DNA of 64,000 bases from Streptomyces plumbidurans (GTDB lineage Bacteria > Actinomycetota > Actinomycetes > Streptomycetales > Streptomycetaceae): contig NZ_JAFJSY010000017.1 of assembly GCF_019857225.1 (NCBI RefSeq), positions 124,001-188,000 of the forward strand. Reading direction: 5' to 3'. Both the position numbers and the translations under genes were made by a program. Shown piece by piece: positions 1 to 8,005 of this stretch (position 1 is the first letter of the stretch; every line of letters begins with the position of its first letter). The notes below the pieces were generated by a model, which had not been told where the DNA came from, did no database searches, and saw nothing but the letters and a program-made list of their open reading frames with translations.

Positions 1-2
1 CC

Positions 3-68
3 CAGATTCAGGCGTTGGCTGAACGGGTCGCAGCACTCGAAGAGCGCTCCGCCCCGGGTGGTGCGTGA
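3..68 (+). CDS. C-terminal end of an upstream gene (partial)
   Basis: An open frame enters from the left edge and ends at TGA 66-68. It gives 21 residues that start QIQALAERVAALEERS. The spacing of leucine, alanine and valine resembles the end of a coiled coil. Too little is visible to name the product. It lies about 160 bases upstream of the XRE regulator on the same strand. Confidence 0.45.
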   Translation, partial: QIQALAERVAALEERSAPGGA

Positions 69-139
69 TCTGCAACCAGCGTGCAAGGAACAGGGGGTCT
101 GAAGTAAGTGACAGCCAGGGGACGACGAAACGGAGGTGG

Positions 140-180
140 GGACATGTCCAGTGACACCCCCTTGTCCCCTTCCCTGTCCC
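140..180. promoter_or_regulatory. Repeated GGACA/TGTCC motifs upstream of the XRE gene
   Basis: The palindrome GGACATGTCC lies at 140-149. Further TGTCC and TGACA half-sites follow within 30 bases (TTGTCCCC near 162-169, CTGTCCCC near 174-181). They sit 50-90 bases before the XRE start and could be binding sites for that regulator or an iteron-like cluster of the element. The pattern is seen; the function is inferred. Confidence 0.35.
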
Positions 181-226
181 CCCTGCTCACGCGCGAGACT
201 CGGAGTAGGCACTCGAGGGAGGGCGC

Positions 227-1474
227 ATGACCGACGACAGGCCCGCATGGGCGCGGCGCATCGCTGCCGAACGAGCGGCCCGTGACTGGTCGCAGCGTGA
301 CGCGGTAAGGGCGCTGCGGGCGCACGCTCCCACGGAGCTGCCCGCGGAAGACAGCATGATTCGCCAGTGGAAGCGCTGGGAGTCAGGCCAGATGCCGAAC
401 GACTTCTACCAACCGATCATCGCGGCCCTCTTCGGCACCGTGACACACGCGCTCTTCCCGGCGCCCTCACGGCGGGACGGAGACAAGGAGATCCTGGCAG
501 CGTCCGGCATGGAGACGCTGGAGATCGTGAGCCGTCTCAACCGGTCCGACGTCGACAACGCCACCCTTGACGCCCTGCGGATCACCGCTGACCGGCTCGC
601 CTCGGAGTACCCATTCATGCCGAGCGAGCAGCTTCTCATCGAGGGGCGGCAATGGCTGCGCCGCGTGGTCGAACTCCACACGAAGAGCCTCACGCTCGCG
701 CAGCACCGCGAGGTGCTCGCGCTGTCTGGTTGGCTCGCCCTCCTGGTCGGCTGTGTCGAGTACGACACGGGCGCACGGCATGCCGCTGAGTCGACACGAC
801 AGGCGGCGCTTTCGCTCGCGACCGAGGCTGACCATGCGGAGGTCGCCGGGTGGGCACATGAGATGCGGGCGTGGTTCGCCCTCACGACCGGCGACTACCG
901 CGGCGTCATCGCCGCTGCGCGGGCCGGAGCCGAGACGGCGGCGCACCACGGTGTGGCCGTGCAGCTCGCAGCCCAGGAGGCCAAGGCATGGGCGCGGATC
1001 GGGGACCGCCGGCAGGTCGAGGTGGCCTTGGACAAGGGTCGGCGGTTGCTCGAAGGGATGCCGTATCCCGAGAACCTGGACAACCACTTCGTGGTGGACC
1101 CAGCCAAGTTCGACTTCTACGCGATGGACTGCTATCGCCTGGTCGGTGAGGACAAGCTCGCGCGCACGCTCGCCGAAGAGGTGCTGAGGGCGGGAACAGA
1201 CTTCGACGGCACTGAGCGTTCACCGATGCGCAACGCGGAAGCGCGGGTCACGCTCGGAGTCACGGCGGCGCGTGAGGGCGACTTGGAGCAGGCACTCCTC
1301 ATGGGTGAGCGGGCCCTCGATGGTGACCGGCAGTCGGTCCCGTCACTCATCATGACCAGTAGGGAGCTTGCTGCTGAGATGCGGCGCCGCTACGCCTCCG
1401 AGTCCGCGGCACGCGAGTATCTCGCAAGGCTGCAAACACTGGGACAAGAAAGGCCAGGATTCCTTCCGCAATAA
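227..1474 (+). CDS. XRE-type DNA-binding protein with helical repeat domain
   Basis: This is a 415-residue protein. Residues 10-75 form a lambda-repressor-like helix-turn-helix (W..R...R..R.WSQ...VRAL, then MIRQWKRWESGQ). The rest is an all-alpha, TPR-like sensor region with repeated A/L-rich helices (about residues 110-400). Proteins of this shape are very common in Streptomyces as regulators of neighbouring genes, often inside mobile elements. ATG 227 follows a purine-rich GAGGGAGGGCGC stretch that serves as a ribosome site. The gene ends 46 bases from the convergent membrane-protein gene. It lies inside the presumed integrated element ending near 2975. The ligand and target genes cannot be told from sequence. 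Confidence 0.8.
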   Translation: MTDDRPAWARRIAAERAARDWSQRDAVRALRAHAPTELPAEDSMIRQWKRWESGQMPNDFYQPIIAALFGTVTHALFPAPSRRDGDKEILAASGMETLEIVSRLNRSDVDNATLDALRITADRLASEYPFMPSEQLLIEGRQWLRRVVELHTKSLTLAQHREVLALSGWLALLVGCVEYDTGARHAAESTRQAALSLATEADHAEVAGWAHEMRAWFALTTGDYRGVIAAARAGAETAAHHGVAVQLAAQEAKAWARIGDRRQVEVALDKGRRLLEGMPYPENLDNHFVVDPAKFDFYAMDCYRLVGEDKLARTLAEEVLRAGTDFDGTERSPMRNAEARVTLGVTAAREGDLEQALLMGERALDGDRQSVPSLIMTSRELAAEMRRRYASESAAREYLARLQTLGQERPGFLPQ

Positions 1475-1520
1475 GCGTTTGTGGCTACCCTAAGGTCCCC
1501 GATTAAACGATCGACAACAG

Positions 1521-2285
1521 TTACCTGACCGTCAGATTAACGGTTCTGAATTTCTCCAGAAGCCGACCTGCCTTGTGCGCCGCCTTAGCGATTTCCGAAG
1601 GTTCGACGTCGCGCATGTGAGCGGCTTGATTTCTGACCTGCAGCACGAAACGCAGATCAGCCTTGTCGACGGGTGACAAATTAGCGGCACGCGAGAACTG
1701 GTCCATCAGGGATCGCGGATCCTTTGGCACGCGAGACTCTCCGATCTCATCCGACAGCCTCGCGTGCATAGTTTCCTCTATTTCCATCCACCTAATGATG
1801 AGACCAGCTCGGGAACCACGTTCCCCCCGTACAGGTGGTGGATTGCGATAGAGTCCTGGAGAGCGAACGAGAAACTGAAGGATTGGCTTCTGCAGACGCA
1901 AAAGCACCATCGTGACGATGGTACCCATAAGTGCGCCTGAAAACGTGAGAGAGTAATCACGAAATTCCATCTTTCGGTCCCAGACAGACGCAATAAATAT
2001 TCCCGAACCAAGGAAGAAATACGTTGTCGTAAGCGTCCACAGGAAACGCATGAAGCGTTCCCTATACGCTCCTTGCTCAGCAGGATCTGCAGCATCCCGC
2101 ATTAGCTCGTTGAACGCCTCAGTGACATCCCGAGCCGTGGCCGACTGCGACACCGTTCCTTGCGATGACGAAGTCAGCAGTGTGCGAGCCTCAAGCTCCG
2201 CCCGAAATTCCTCTACTGCCTCCTCAAGCGCTAGCCGTGCCGCCGGGGACAGGGGGGCGGGAGTCTGACCCTCTTCGTTACTCAC
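1521..2285 (-). CDS. Membrane protein with C-terminal HEPN-like domain
   Basis: A 254-residue protein if it starts at GTG 2285, which overlaps the TGA of the preceding gene as GTGA and suggests translational coupling. Residues 1-75 are charged and helical. Two membrane spans follow (about 82-102 and 111-131). A soluble helical domain (about 162-250) contains RNQAAH at 218-223, matching the R-N-x3-H signature of HEPN ribonuclease-fold domains (also seen in DUF4145-like proteins). HEPN proteins are frequent effectors of toxin-antitoxin and abortive-infection systems, so a membrane-tethered RNA-cleaving effector is possible. Base composition is visibly AT-richer than the flanks (for example near 1985-2000), which suggests acquired DNA. 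A non-catalytic HEPN fold is the main alternative. Confidence 0.6.
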   Translation of the reverse strand: MSNEEGQTPAPLSPAARLALEEAVEEFRAELEARTLLTSSSQGTVSQSATARDVTEAFNELMRDAADPAEQGAYRERFMRFLWTLTTTYFFLGSGIFIASVWDRKMEFRDYSLTFSGALMGTIVTMVLLRLQKPILQFLVRSPGLYRNPPPVRGERGSRAGLIIRWMEIEETMHARLSDEIGESRVPKDPRSLMDQFSRAANLSPVDKADLRFVLQVRNQAAHMRDVEPSEIAKAAHKAGRLLEKFRTVNLTVR

Positions 2286-2662
2286 CGCATCAACCCCGCA
2301 ACTCCGCAACTTACAGTCGTGGTCGCACAAAAAACTAGACCGAGGACACCCCAGGGCTGATCTGTATGGTTCGTGAAGTATCCAGCCGCAACACCGGTTA
2401 CTGCCGACGCTCCATACAAGAATGCGGCCACCATGTCTTTCTTCTGGTGAACCCTCCCGCGCCTAACAAGCGTATTGGCGTCATTGACGTCTGTCACGGT
2501 CACCTGGGCAGGACCGTTGTGATCGCGATTTGCCGCTTCGAGTCGCTGGGCCTCTTGAAGGAGGGTTTGCCCGAAATCTGATATCTTATCGAGAAGTGCC
2601 CGTTTTGTTGAGGGATCCAGCCCATCGCAGCCAGGGACTTGGACCTGCAACTCATCCGGCAT
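2282..2662 (-). CDS. Small two-span membrane protein
   Basis: A 126-residue protein of unknown family. Residues 1-70 are soluble and mostly helical (DELQVQVPGCDG, then a basic/acidic helix). Two membrane spans lie at about 78-99 and 103-125, and the protein ends almost immediately after the second. Its stop overlaps the start of the HEPN-like gene by four bases (GTGA), so the two are one operon and probably one complex. The AT-richer composition matches its partner rather than the surrounding chromosome. No function is assigned; a sensor or immunity subunit for the partner is a guess from gene order. Confidence 0.6.
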   Translation of the reverse strand: MPDELQVQVPGCDGLDPSTKRALLDKISDFGQTLLQEAQRLEAANRDHNGPAQVTVTDVNDANTLVRRGRVHQKKDMVAAFLYGASAVTGVAAGYFTNHTDQPWGVLGLVFCATTTVSCGVAGLMR

Positions 2663-2975
2663 CCGGCATCCTTGACCACATCCGACAGTGTGGCTCTATG
2701 TTAGACAGCCAAGGGCCCGTCAGGTTGTGGATGCTGACGAGTAAGCGAACGTAGTCACTTACCCCTCGGTTCCGCGTTCGGGCACGCTGTCGTCTTGATT
2801 GACGCGCCTCCGCATGAACCCCGGGGTCGCACGGTCCGGCGGACCCCGCAGGGGGCCAAACGGGGGGCCAAACGAGGAGGCCCCACCTAGACGGTCCCGG
2901 ACGGTAATGGACCCTGCCGGATGCGAACATGCAAGTCAGCGCCCCAACGGCAAGGCCCGAAAGCACCTGATCGCG
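2663..2975. other. Gene-free end of the integrated element
   Basis: I see no convincing gene in these 313 bases. They hold the presumed promoter region of the two-gene membrane operon (leftward from 2662) and a GC-rich stretch with a repeated GGGGCCAAACG block around 2850-2875. They end where the tRNA-Pro 3' half begins. A reading frame across the tRNA fragment on the minus strand encodes WRDLNPRPLRPERD, a well-known artefact of translating tRNA DNA. Confidence 0.5.
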
Positions 2976-3018
2976 TTCGGGACGAAGAGGTCGTGGGTTC
3001 AAATCCCGCCACCCCGAC
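2976..3018 (+). other. Attachment site: 3' half of a tRNA-Pro(CGG) gene
   Basis: The segment runs from an anticodon loop TTCGGGA through a 3' anticodon-stem strand, a variable loop and a T-arm with the invariant GGTTCAAATCCC core, to an acceptor strand ending CACCCCGAC. The 5' half is absent: the preceding 35 bases do not pair as acceptor or D arm. Integrases of actinomycete integrative elements recombine in the 3' half of tRNA genes and leave exactly such a fragment at one end. The downstream terminator belongs to the original tRNA, so the element should lie to the left, with the intact tRNA-Pro outside this window. Confidence 0.75.
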
Positions 3019-3029
3019 AGCCGAAACAC

Positions 3030-3069
3030 CAGGTCAGGCACCTACGCACTCGCGTAGGTGCCTGACCTG
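3030..3069 (+). terminator. Strong terminator after the tRNA fragment
   Basis: An 18-base-pair perfect inverted repeat (arms 3030-3047 and 3052-3069) with a four-base loop, followed by TTT. It is the expected native terminator of the tRNA-Pro gene, now separated from the tRNA promoter by the inserted DNA. Confidence 0.85.
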
Positions 3070-3147
3070 TTTCTGCGTGCGTGCCTATCTGCGTGACTGC
3101 ATGACCAGCGCCCCGGATGCGGGGCAGGGCTGTGCATTCTGAGCGTT

Positions 3148-3421
3148 ATGACGAACCCCGAGGGCCCATTCGTGAAGGGAGAGGGGTGCGTCACCGCACA
3201 ATGGCGGGCCGCGTCCGTCGGTTGAGGCGGGCTATGTGTTCCACGGCTTACGGAGCCACGTTGATGAACGAGCAACGGATGCCGTCGCCCTCCGCGAGAC
3301 TCCCGGCCTACGGTAGAGGTGTGGCGATGTATGTCAGCTCGCCGCATTGGACGACCTCGCCATGATGCTGGAAGAGTGCGCGGCCGCCCCAGGGAGTTGT
3401 CTGTGGTTCGCGGGCGACTGA
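3148..3421 (+). pseudogene. Decayed small gene, unknown product
   Basis: A start at 3148 gives MTNPEGPFVKGEGCVTAQWR and then meets a stop at 3223-3225. One base out of frame, coding-like sequence continues from 3230 (GYVFHGLRSHVDERATDAVA), is broken by TAG near 3315, and resumes in the same frame to a stop at 3419-3421 (DDLAMMLEECAAAPGSCLWF). One frameshift and one nonsense codon would restore a protein of about 90 residues. I do not recognise the family. Such decay fits a position at the edge of an insertion hot spot. Confidence 0.35.
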
Positions 3422-3506
3422 AGCCCATGCCACGTCCGCTGTGTGCGTGTCTGACGCTCCCCTCTTGATGGGCGATCGTGACGAGCTGTTCCGACACACT
3501 GGTTCG

Positions 3507-4289
3507 ATGCGGCACGATGATGAACAGCCTTTGTCCGGTGGCAACGTCAGTGATGGTGTTGTGCGCGTCGGGGACACCGTTCGCCGTCCGGCCGGACCAT
3601 GGACTCCCGCTGTACATGCCCTGCTTGCCCACCTGCATGAGGTGGGATTCGGCGCGGCGCCTCGCCCGCTCGGTATTGACGATCAGGGGCGTGAGGTCCT
3701 GACCTTCATGCCGGGAGATGTGGTCTGGCCCGACCGGTTCTCGCTGATGGAACCCGCTCGACAACTGGCGCGCGTGGCGCGGCTGATCCGGGACTTTCAC
3801 GACGCCGTACAGGACTTCACGCCGCCGTCCGATGCGCGATGGCAGACGCTGATCCCCGCTGAGGGCAGTGACATCATCGCCCATCACGACCTCGCCCCCT
3901 GGAACCTCGTGGTCGCAGACGAGGCGCGGTGGGCCTTCATCGACTGGGACGGTGCGGGTCCCGGCTCGTGCCTGTGGGATGTCGCATACGCCATGCACGG
4001 GTTCATCCCGCTGTCCGCGCATCCGGACTGGCAGAGCCCGGACGCGGCGGACCGACTGCGAGTCTTCGCCGACGCCTACGGTCTGGCTGAGTCCGAACGC
4101 CGTCGGTTGGTCCCTGTGCTGGGGCGCCGTACACGTTCCATGCACGACTTCCTGCGCGACCAGGCAGCCCAAGGAGCCCAGCCCTGGGCAAGGCTGTGGG
4201 CCGAAGGCCACGGTGACGCCTGGCGAAACGACGCCGAATACGTCGAGCTACGCGAAGACCAGTGGATGCAGGCCCTGCTCGCCGGCTGA
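3507..4289 (+). CDS. Phosphotransferase of the aminoglycoside/choline kinase fold
   Basis: A 260-residue protein from ATG 3507. Two upstream in-frame ATGs (3441, 3468) add residues that do not look like the family. It begins with a glycine-rich GGNVSDGVVRVGDTVRRP nucleotide-binding hairpin. The catalytic loop HHDLAPWNLVV and the metal-binding IDWDGAG are intact, as in APH-type kinases. Members phosphorylate small molecules such as aminoglycosides, homoserine or choline; the substrate here is unknown. Actinomycete chromosomes carry many such kinases without a demonstrated resistance role, so resistance should not be assumed. The gene stands alone, between the decayed gene and the convergent sigma-factor operon. 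Confidence 0.82.
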   Translation: MRHDDEQPLSGGNVSDGVVRVGDTVRRPAGPWTPAVHALLAHLHEVGFGAAPRPLGIDDQGREVLTFMPGDVVWPDRFSLMEPARQLARVARLIRDFHDAVQDFTPPSDARWQTLIPAEGSDIIAHHDLAPWNLVVADEARWAFIDWDGAGPGSCLWDVAYAMHGFIPLSAHPDWQSPDAADRLRVFADAYGLAESERRRLVPVLGRRTRSMHDFLRDQAAQGAQPWARLWAEGHGDAWRNDAEYVELREDQWMQALLAG

Positions 4290-4442
4290 CGGATCAGCGC
4301 CCGTGCCTGGCCCCCGGCGGTCCCGACGGCCTGACCCAGCACGGAGACCTCGCCGGTGGACCTCACGTGGCTTGTGCGGTAGGGACTCCCCCCGGTTCCT
4401 CCGCACCGGTTCGTCAACGTCGTAGCTGTAGTTGACTACTAC

Positions 4443-5153
4443 TCACCTGCCGGGATCCAGTCTGCGGGCGAGGTCGTGGGCGGTGGTGCTGGTGAGGTCT
4501 CCGACGTAGGCGCCGACGATTTCGAAACGGCCGCCGGTGATCGAGGAGGCCACATAGGGCCTGCCCCAGAGCTTGCCGTCGATGACGATGGCGAATTCGT
4601 TGCGCGGGGCCGGGGATCCCGCGAGGGAGCCGGTGAAGGCGGCGAAGCGGGTCCGGTCGGCGGGGCTGAGGGTCACCTCGACCTGCCAGGCACCGTCGCT
4701 GGCGCTCTTCTCCGCCTTCGCGGAGGTGACATGAACGTCGGTCATGCCCCTGGCCCGGTCGGCGCGGACGCAGAGCGCCGGTCCGGTCGCCGTGGCGTGC
4801 ACGGTGTAGCCGCCGCTGCCAGGGGTGCAGGCCCGCTCCGTGGACGAGGTGACCGGCAGGAGGGAGACCGCGGCCGCCCTCCCGGTGCCGCCCTCCGCCG
4901 CGGGCTGAACCGTGTGCGCGCGGAAGGGCGCGCCGTCCGCGACGGCGACCCAGGCGGTGGCGACCACGGCGACGGCAGCGACGCCGACCCCGGTGCGGGC
5001 CAGCCGTTGCCGTCGCCGGGCGACCCGCAACGCACCGTCGGCCAGGCCGGCCAGATGGGTGCCCGCTGCGTCACCGCCGCTCTCCCGGACATGCGCGTGC
5101 AGGGCATCGTGCAGCAGCGTTTCGTACTGCGGGTGTTGGTTCGGGCTGTTCAT
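4443..5153 (-). CDS. Membrane protein with SecDF P1-head-like domain, sigma-factor partner
   Basis: A 236-residue protein starting MNSPNQHPQYETLLHDAL at ATG 5153, overlapping the sigma-factor stop (ATGA). A short cytoplasmic N-terminus (1-50) is followed by one membrane span (about 58-78) and an outside domain. The C-terminal 80 residues (RTRFAAFTGSLAG, EFAIVIDGKLWGRPYV, SITGGRFEIVG, then ARRLDPG) match the pattern of the SecD/SecF first periplasmic head subdomain. Such single-span proteins coupled to SigE-type sigma factors probably act as membrane-bound modulators or targets. Anti-sigma activity is inferred only from the translational coupling. Confidence 0.75.
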   Translation of the reverse strand: MNSPNQHPQYETLLHDALHAHVRESGGDAAGTHLAGLADGALRVARRRQRLARTGVGVAAVAVVATAWVAVADGAPFRAHTVQPAAEGGTGRAAAVSLLPVTSSTERACTPGSGGYTVHATATGPALCVRADRARGMTDVHVTSAKAEKSASDGAWQVEVTLSPADRTRFAAFTGSLAGSPAPRNEFAIVIDGKLWGRPYVASSITGGRFEIVGAYVGDLTSTTAHDLARRLDPGR

Positions 5154-5695
5154 GCGATGACGCCCCTTCCGGAGGCAGTGGAAGAGGAGGACGACGGCCC
5201 TGCCCCGGCCAGGGTGGTGCGAAGAGAGGCGAGCGCCTTGTGGGTCTGGCTGCGGACCGTGCCCTGAGCAACGCCCAGGATCGTGGCGATCTCGTGGTCC
5301 GGCCGGTCCTCGAAGTAGCGCAGCACGATCACCGCACGCTGGCGCTTGGGCAGCCGCCGCAGCGCGGCCATGATGTCCTGCCGCTGGACCACGGTGTCGG
5401 CCCAGTCGACCCGGGCGGACAACTGGTCCGGCAGGGTGTCCGTGACCGTCTCCCGCCCCCAGCTGAGGAGCCGGAAGCGATCCACCTGCGCGTGGTAGAG
5501 CGCCCGGCGCACGTAGATCTCCGGCTGCTCCCGGTCTCGCAGCTTCGACCAACGCCGAGCCGTGGAGGCAAGCGCGGTCTGGAGCAGGTCCCGGCCCTGC
5601 TCCCAGTCCCCGGTCAGCAGGTATGCCGTGTGCAGCAGCGATCTCGACCGCGCCGCCACGAACTCACGGAACTGGCGTTCCTCGTCGGCATTCAA
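5150..5695 (-). CDS. SigE-family RNA polymerase sigma factor
   Basis: A 181-residue protein of the small ECF-like group called SigE family in actinomycetes. Region 2 spans about residues 8-75 (FREFVAARSRSLLHTAYLLT, the DRF motif after YHAQV). Region 4 is residues 105-165, with the helix-turn-helix LPKRQRAVIVLRYFEDRPDH and LGVAQGTVRSQTHKALA. The ribosome site GGGAGGG lies just upstream of ATG 5695. The downstream gene overlaps by four bases and encodes a membrane partner, so the pair probably links an envelope signal to transcription. No zinc-finger anti-sigma gene is next to it. Confidence 0.88.
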   Translation of the reverse strand: MNADEERQFREFVAARSRSLLHTAYLLTGDWEQGRDLLQTALASTARRWSKLRDREQPEIYVRRALYHAQVDRFRLLSWGRETVTDTLPDQLSARVDWADTVVQRQDIMAALRRLPKRQRAVIVLRYFEDRPDHEIATILGVAQGTVRSQTHKALASLRTTLAGAGPSSSSSTASGRGVIA

Positions 5696-5878
5696 AGCGC
5701 CCTCCCTCGTTCCCAGTTAAAGACGGGCGCGGAAGGAGGTTCGACTGCCTTGCCTGCCGGACTTTCTCGACCGGGACGCCGCCGAGTACCTCGCGAGAGA
5801 ACGCGTCAGTGCTGGTGCGTGTCGTGGCGGCGCATCTCCGTCTCGCCGTAGTGGCAGGGGCTGCAGGAGTCTTGTCTG

Positions 5879-7978
5879 TCATCGCCCTTCTGGCTGCCGA
5901 TTCACGCTGCCCAGCCACAGCACGTCACGCGCCCGGGTCATGGCCACGAAGAGTCGGCTTCGCGCCAGCTCGTTGCGCTCACGTTCGGTTTCCCAGGCTT
6001 CCGCGTCGGGTGTGCGGGAGCCGTTCGTCAGGGCCGTATCGTGCTCGGGGAGGTAGACGCGCTTGAACTCCAAGCCCTTGGCCCGGCGATAACTGCCGAG
6101 TTTGACGGCGTCGACGGGGCGGCCGTCATAGTGCTCCAGCAGGCATACGGAGATGCCCGCCCGTTCGAGGAGCCGTTGGTAGTGGTCGATGGCGCGCATG
6201 GATGGGCACAGCACCGCGGTGTCCGGGCGGGCGCCGGGCGGCAGGTCGCGCAGGGCCTCCAGGAGGGCCTGGTCGTGCTCGGCCGGTGTCGGCTTCGATA
6301 CGCGGATCACGTTGCCGTCGTGATAGGTGAGTTCGACGTCTCGGCGGCCCGGCGTCGGGAGCCCGTCGATGTCCTCGAAGGAGTCCTCGGCGACGACAGC
6401 GAGTGCCGCGTCAAGGATCTCCTTGCTGTTGCGGTAGTTGGTGCGCAGGACTTGCCCGCGGTCCCCGCGAATGTCGATGCCCGCGTCCGACAGGCGGAAA
6501 CCGCCTGGGTAGACGGCCTGTTGGCCGTCGCCGACCAGCAGCAGTCCGTTGGGCGCATCGCCGACGAGAGCGTGAACGAGCCGTACTCCGACCAGGGTCA
6601 GGTCCTGGACCTCGTCGACGATCACTGCCGTATAGCGGTGGTGCGCTGTGCCGCGCCGCGCTTCTGCCAGGGCGAGGGAGAGGACGTCGTTGAAGTCGTG
6701 CACGCCGCGCTCGACGCGGAGCGCTTCGTACGCCTCGTACAGAGCCCAGACGGCCTTCCGATGCGTACGCCGCAGACTCGCGCGACGGCGTCGGCGGGGC
6801 ACCGTGGCGTACTCCTCGAAGGACGTGATGCCGCGCCCCTTGATGACGCGGTCTATCTCCTCCTTCCAGTACCCCCAGGCCGGGTCGATCTCGGTCAGGC
6901 AGCTGTCACGGCCGACGTGCTTCCAGGCAAGGCTGAAAGCGGTCTGGGCCTTTTCTCCGTGCAACCGGACGGGGACACCGCTGTCGCGCAGGAACTCCTG
7001 GGCCCAGGAGTGCAGGCTTCGGAAGTCGACCCTGTCGGCCACGGCGGGGGACATGGTCCTGAGGAAGGTCGCCTGCACACGCGGGAGGTTGTTGGCGTAG
7101 GTGACGTACAGGAGCCGGCCGGTGGTGCGCTGGGCGAGGTGCGCCGCGCGGTGCAGGCCGACCACGGTCTTGCCCGTGCCTGCCGGACCGCTGATTCGTG
7201 CGGGGCCGGCCCAGTTGCGGCGCACCAGGGCCACCTGATCCGGGTGCAGGAAGGTCATCCACTGCTCGATCGGGGCCCGCAGCGCTTCTTCCAGAGCCGC
7301 CTCGCGCAGTTCCTCGATGTTGAACAGACCGTCGGACAGGTCCGCTCGGGGCCGCACCTGAGGCGGGGACGGTGCCGTCTGCGACACGGACGATCCCTCG
7401 TGCTCGGGGAAGACCCGCTCCAGATGGTCGGCGATGGCACGTACGGATTCGGCGGGAAGTCGACTGCGCTGCGACAGCAGAGCCGGTCCGACCTCCTGCT
7501 CCCCCAGCAGCCGGATCCTGCCCAGCCCGGCATCGATGCGGTGCCCCGCGAAAACCATCACGGGCTGGACCGCGACCGGGGACATCCCCAAGGACGCCAC
7601 CGCCGACTCGGCCACCCTCGTCACGGCCAGCAGCTTGGCTGCGTGCTCACCGCGGGGCTCGCCTCCGGCGAACAGCTTGCCCTGCGAAACCTCCGGTGCG
7701 GAGCGCCAGTTCTTGACGTCGAGAACGAACACACCGCCGGGACCGACCAGCAGCATGTCCACGTTGGCCGCCCTCGTCCCCGGCCACCTGCGGTCGACCA
7801 ATAATCGCCATCCGCGCGCCGTCAGGACCAACAGCTGGGCGGCGACCCTGCGTTCGCCCTCGCCGGCGGCTTCCCAACGAACCGCCTGCCGCCGGGCCCT
7901 CTGCCACTGCTCCCTGAGCAACCGCTCCTGCCGCCGCGCCTCCTGCGCCCGCCTCGATGCCGATCCACCAGCCGCCAT
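5879..7978 (-). CDS. NERD-nuclease / UvrD-type superfamily 1 helicase fusion
   Basis: A 699-residue protein. Residues 30-160 form a NERD domain with GEGE (39-42), VDMLLVGPGGVFVLDVKNW (D74, D87, K89), a restriction-endonuclease-like active site. Residues 235-690 are an SF1 helicase: Walker A GPAGTGKT (264-271), VIVDEVQDL (about 453-460), GDGQQAVY (483-490), TNYRN (513-517) and a C-terminal FVAMTRARD arginine-finger motif. The architecture is that of nuclease-helicase proteins found in defence islands and sometimes in repair. ATG 7978 follows GAGGGGAG. It is divergent from the 8166-13051 genes, and a perfect 17-base inverted repeat lies 28 bases upstream. All catalytic residues appear intact. 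Confidence 0.87.
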   Translation of the reverse strand: MAAGGSASRRAQEARRQERLLREQWQRARRQAVRWEAAGEGERRVAAQLLVLTARGWRLLVDRRWPGTRAANVDMLLVGPGGVFVLDVKNWRSAPEVSQGKLFAGGEPRGEHAAKLLAVTRVAESAVASLGMSPVAVQPVMVFAGHRIDAGLGRIRLLGEQEVGPALLSQRSRLPAESVRAIADHLERVFPEHEGSSVSQTAPSPPQVRPRADLSDGLFNIEELREAALEEALRAPIEQWMTFLHPDQVALVRRNWAGPARISGPAGTGKTVVGLHRAAHLAQRTTGRLLYVTYANNLPRVQATFLRTMSPAVADRVDFRSLHSWAQEFLRDSGVPVRLHGEKAQTAFSLAWKHVGRDSCLTEIDPAWGYWKEEIDRVIKGRGITSFEEYATVPRRRRRASLRRTHRKAVWALYEAYEALRVERGVHDFNDVLSLALAEARRGTAHHRYTAVIVDEVQDLTLVGVRLVHALVGDAPNGLLLVGDGQQAVYPGGFRLSDAGIDIRGDRGQVLRTNYRNSKEILDAALAVVAEDSFEDIDGLPTPGRRDVELTYHDGNVIRVSKPTPAEHDQALLEALRDLPPGARPDTAVLCPSMRAIDHYQRLLERAGISVCLLEHYDGRPVDAVKLGSYRRAKGLEFKRVYLPEHDTALTNGSRTPDAEAWETERERNELARSRLFVAMTRARDVLWLGSVNRQPEGR

Positions 7979-8005
7979 GCCACGCTCCCCTCGTACGGAG
8001 AGTAG

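Noticed and set aside
2652..3041. A 129-residue minus-strand frame with WRDLNPRPLRPERD
   Set aside because: It translates the antisense of a tRNA 3' half, a known artefact.
3507..4289. Antibiotic resistance gene
   Set aside because: The APH fold alone does not establish a drug substrate; close relatives in actinomycetes are often of unknown function.
6041..7804. A 587-residue frame opposite the NERD-helicase
   Set aside because: It has no domain signal and the helicase motifs on the other strand are complete.
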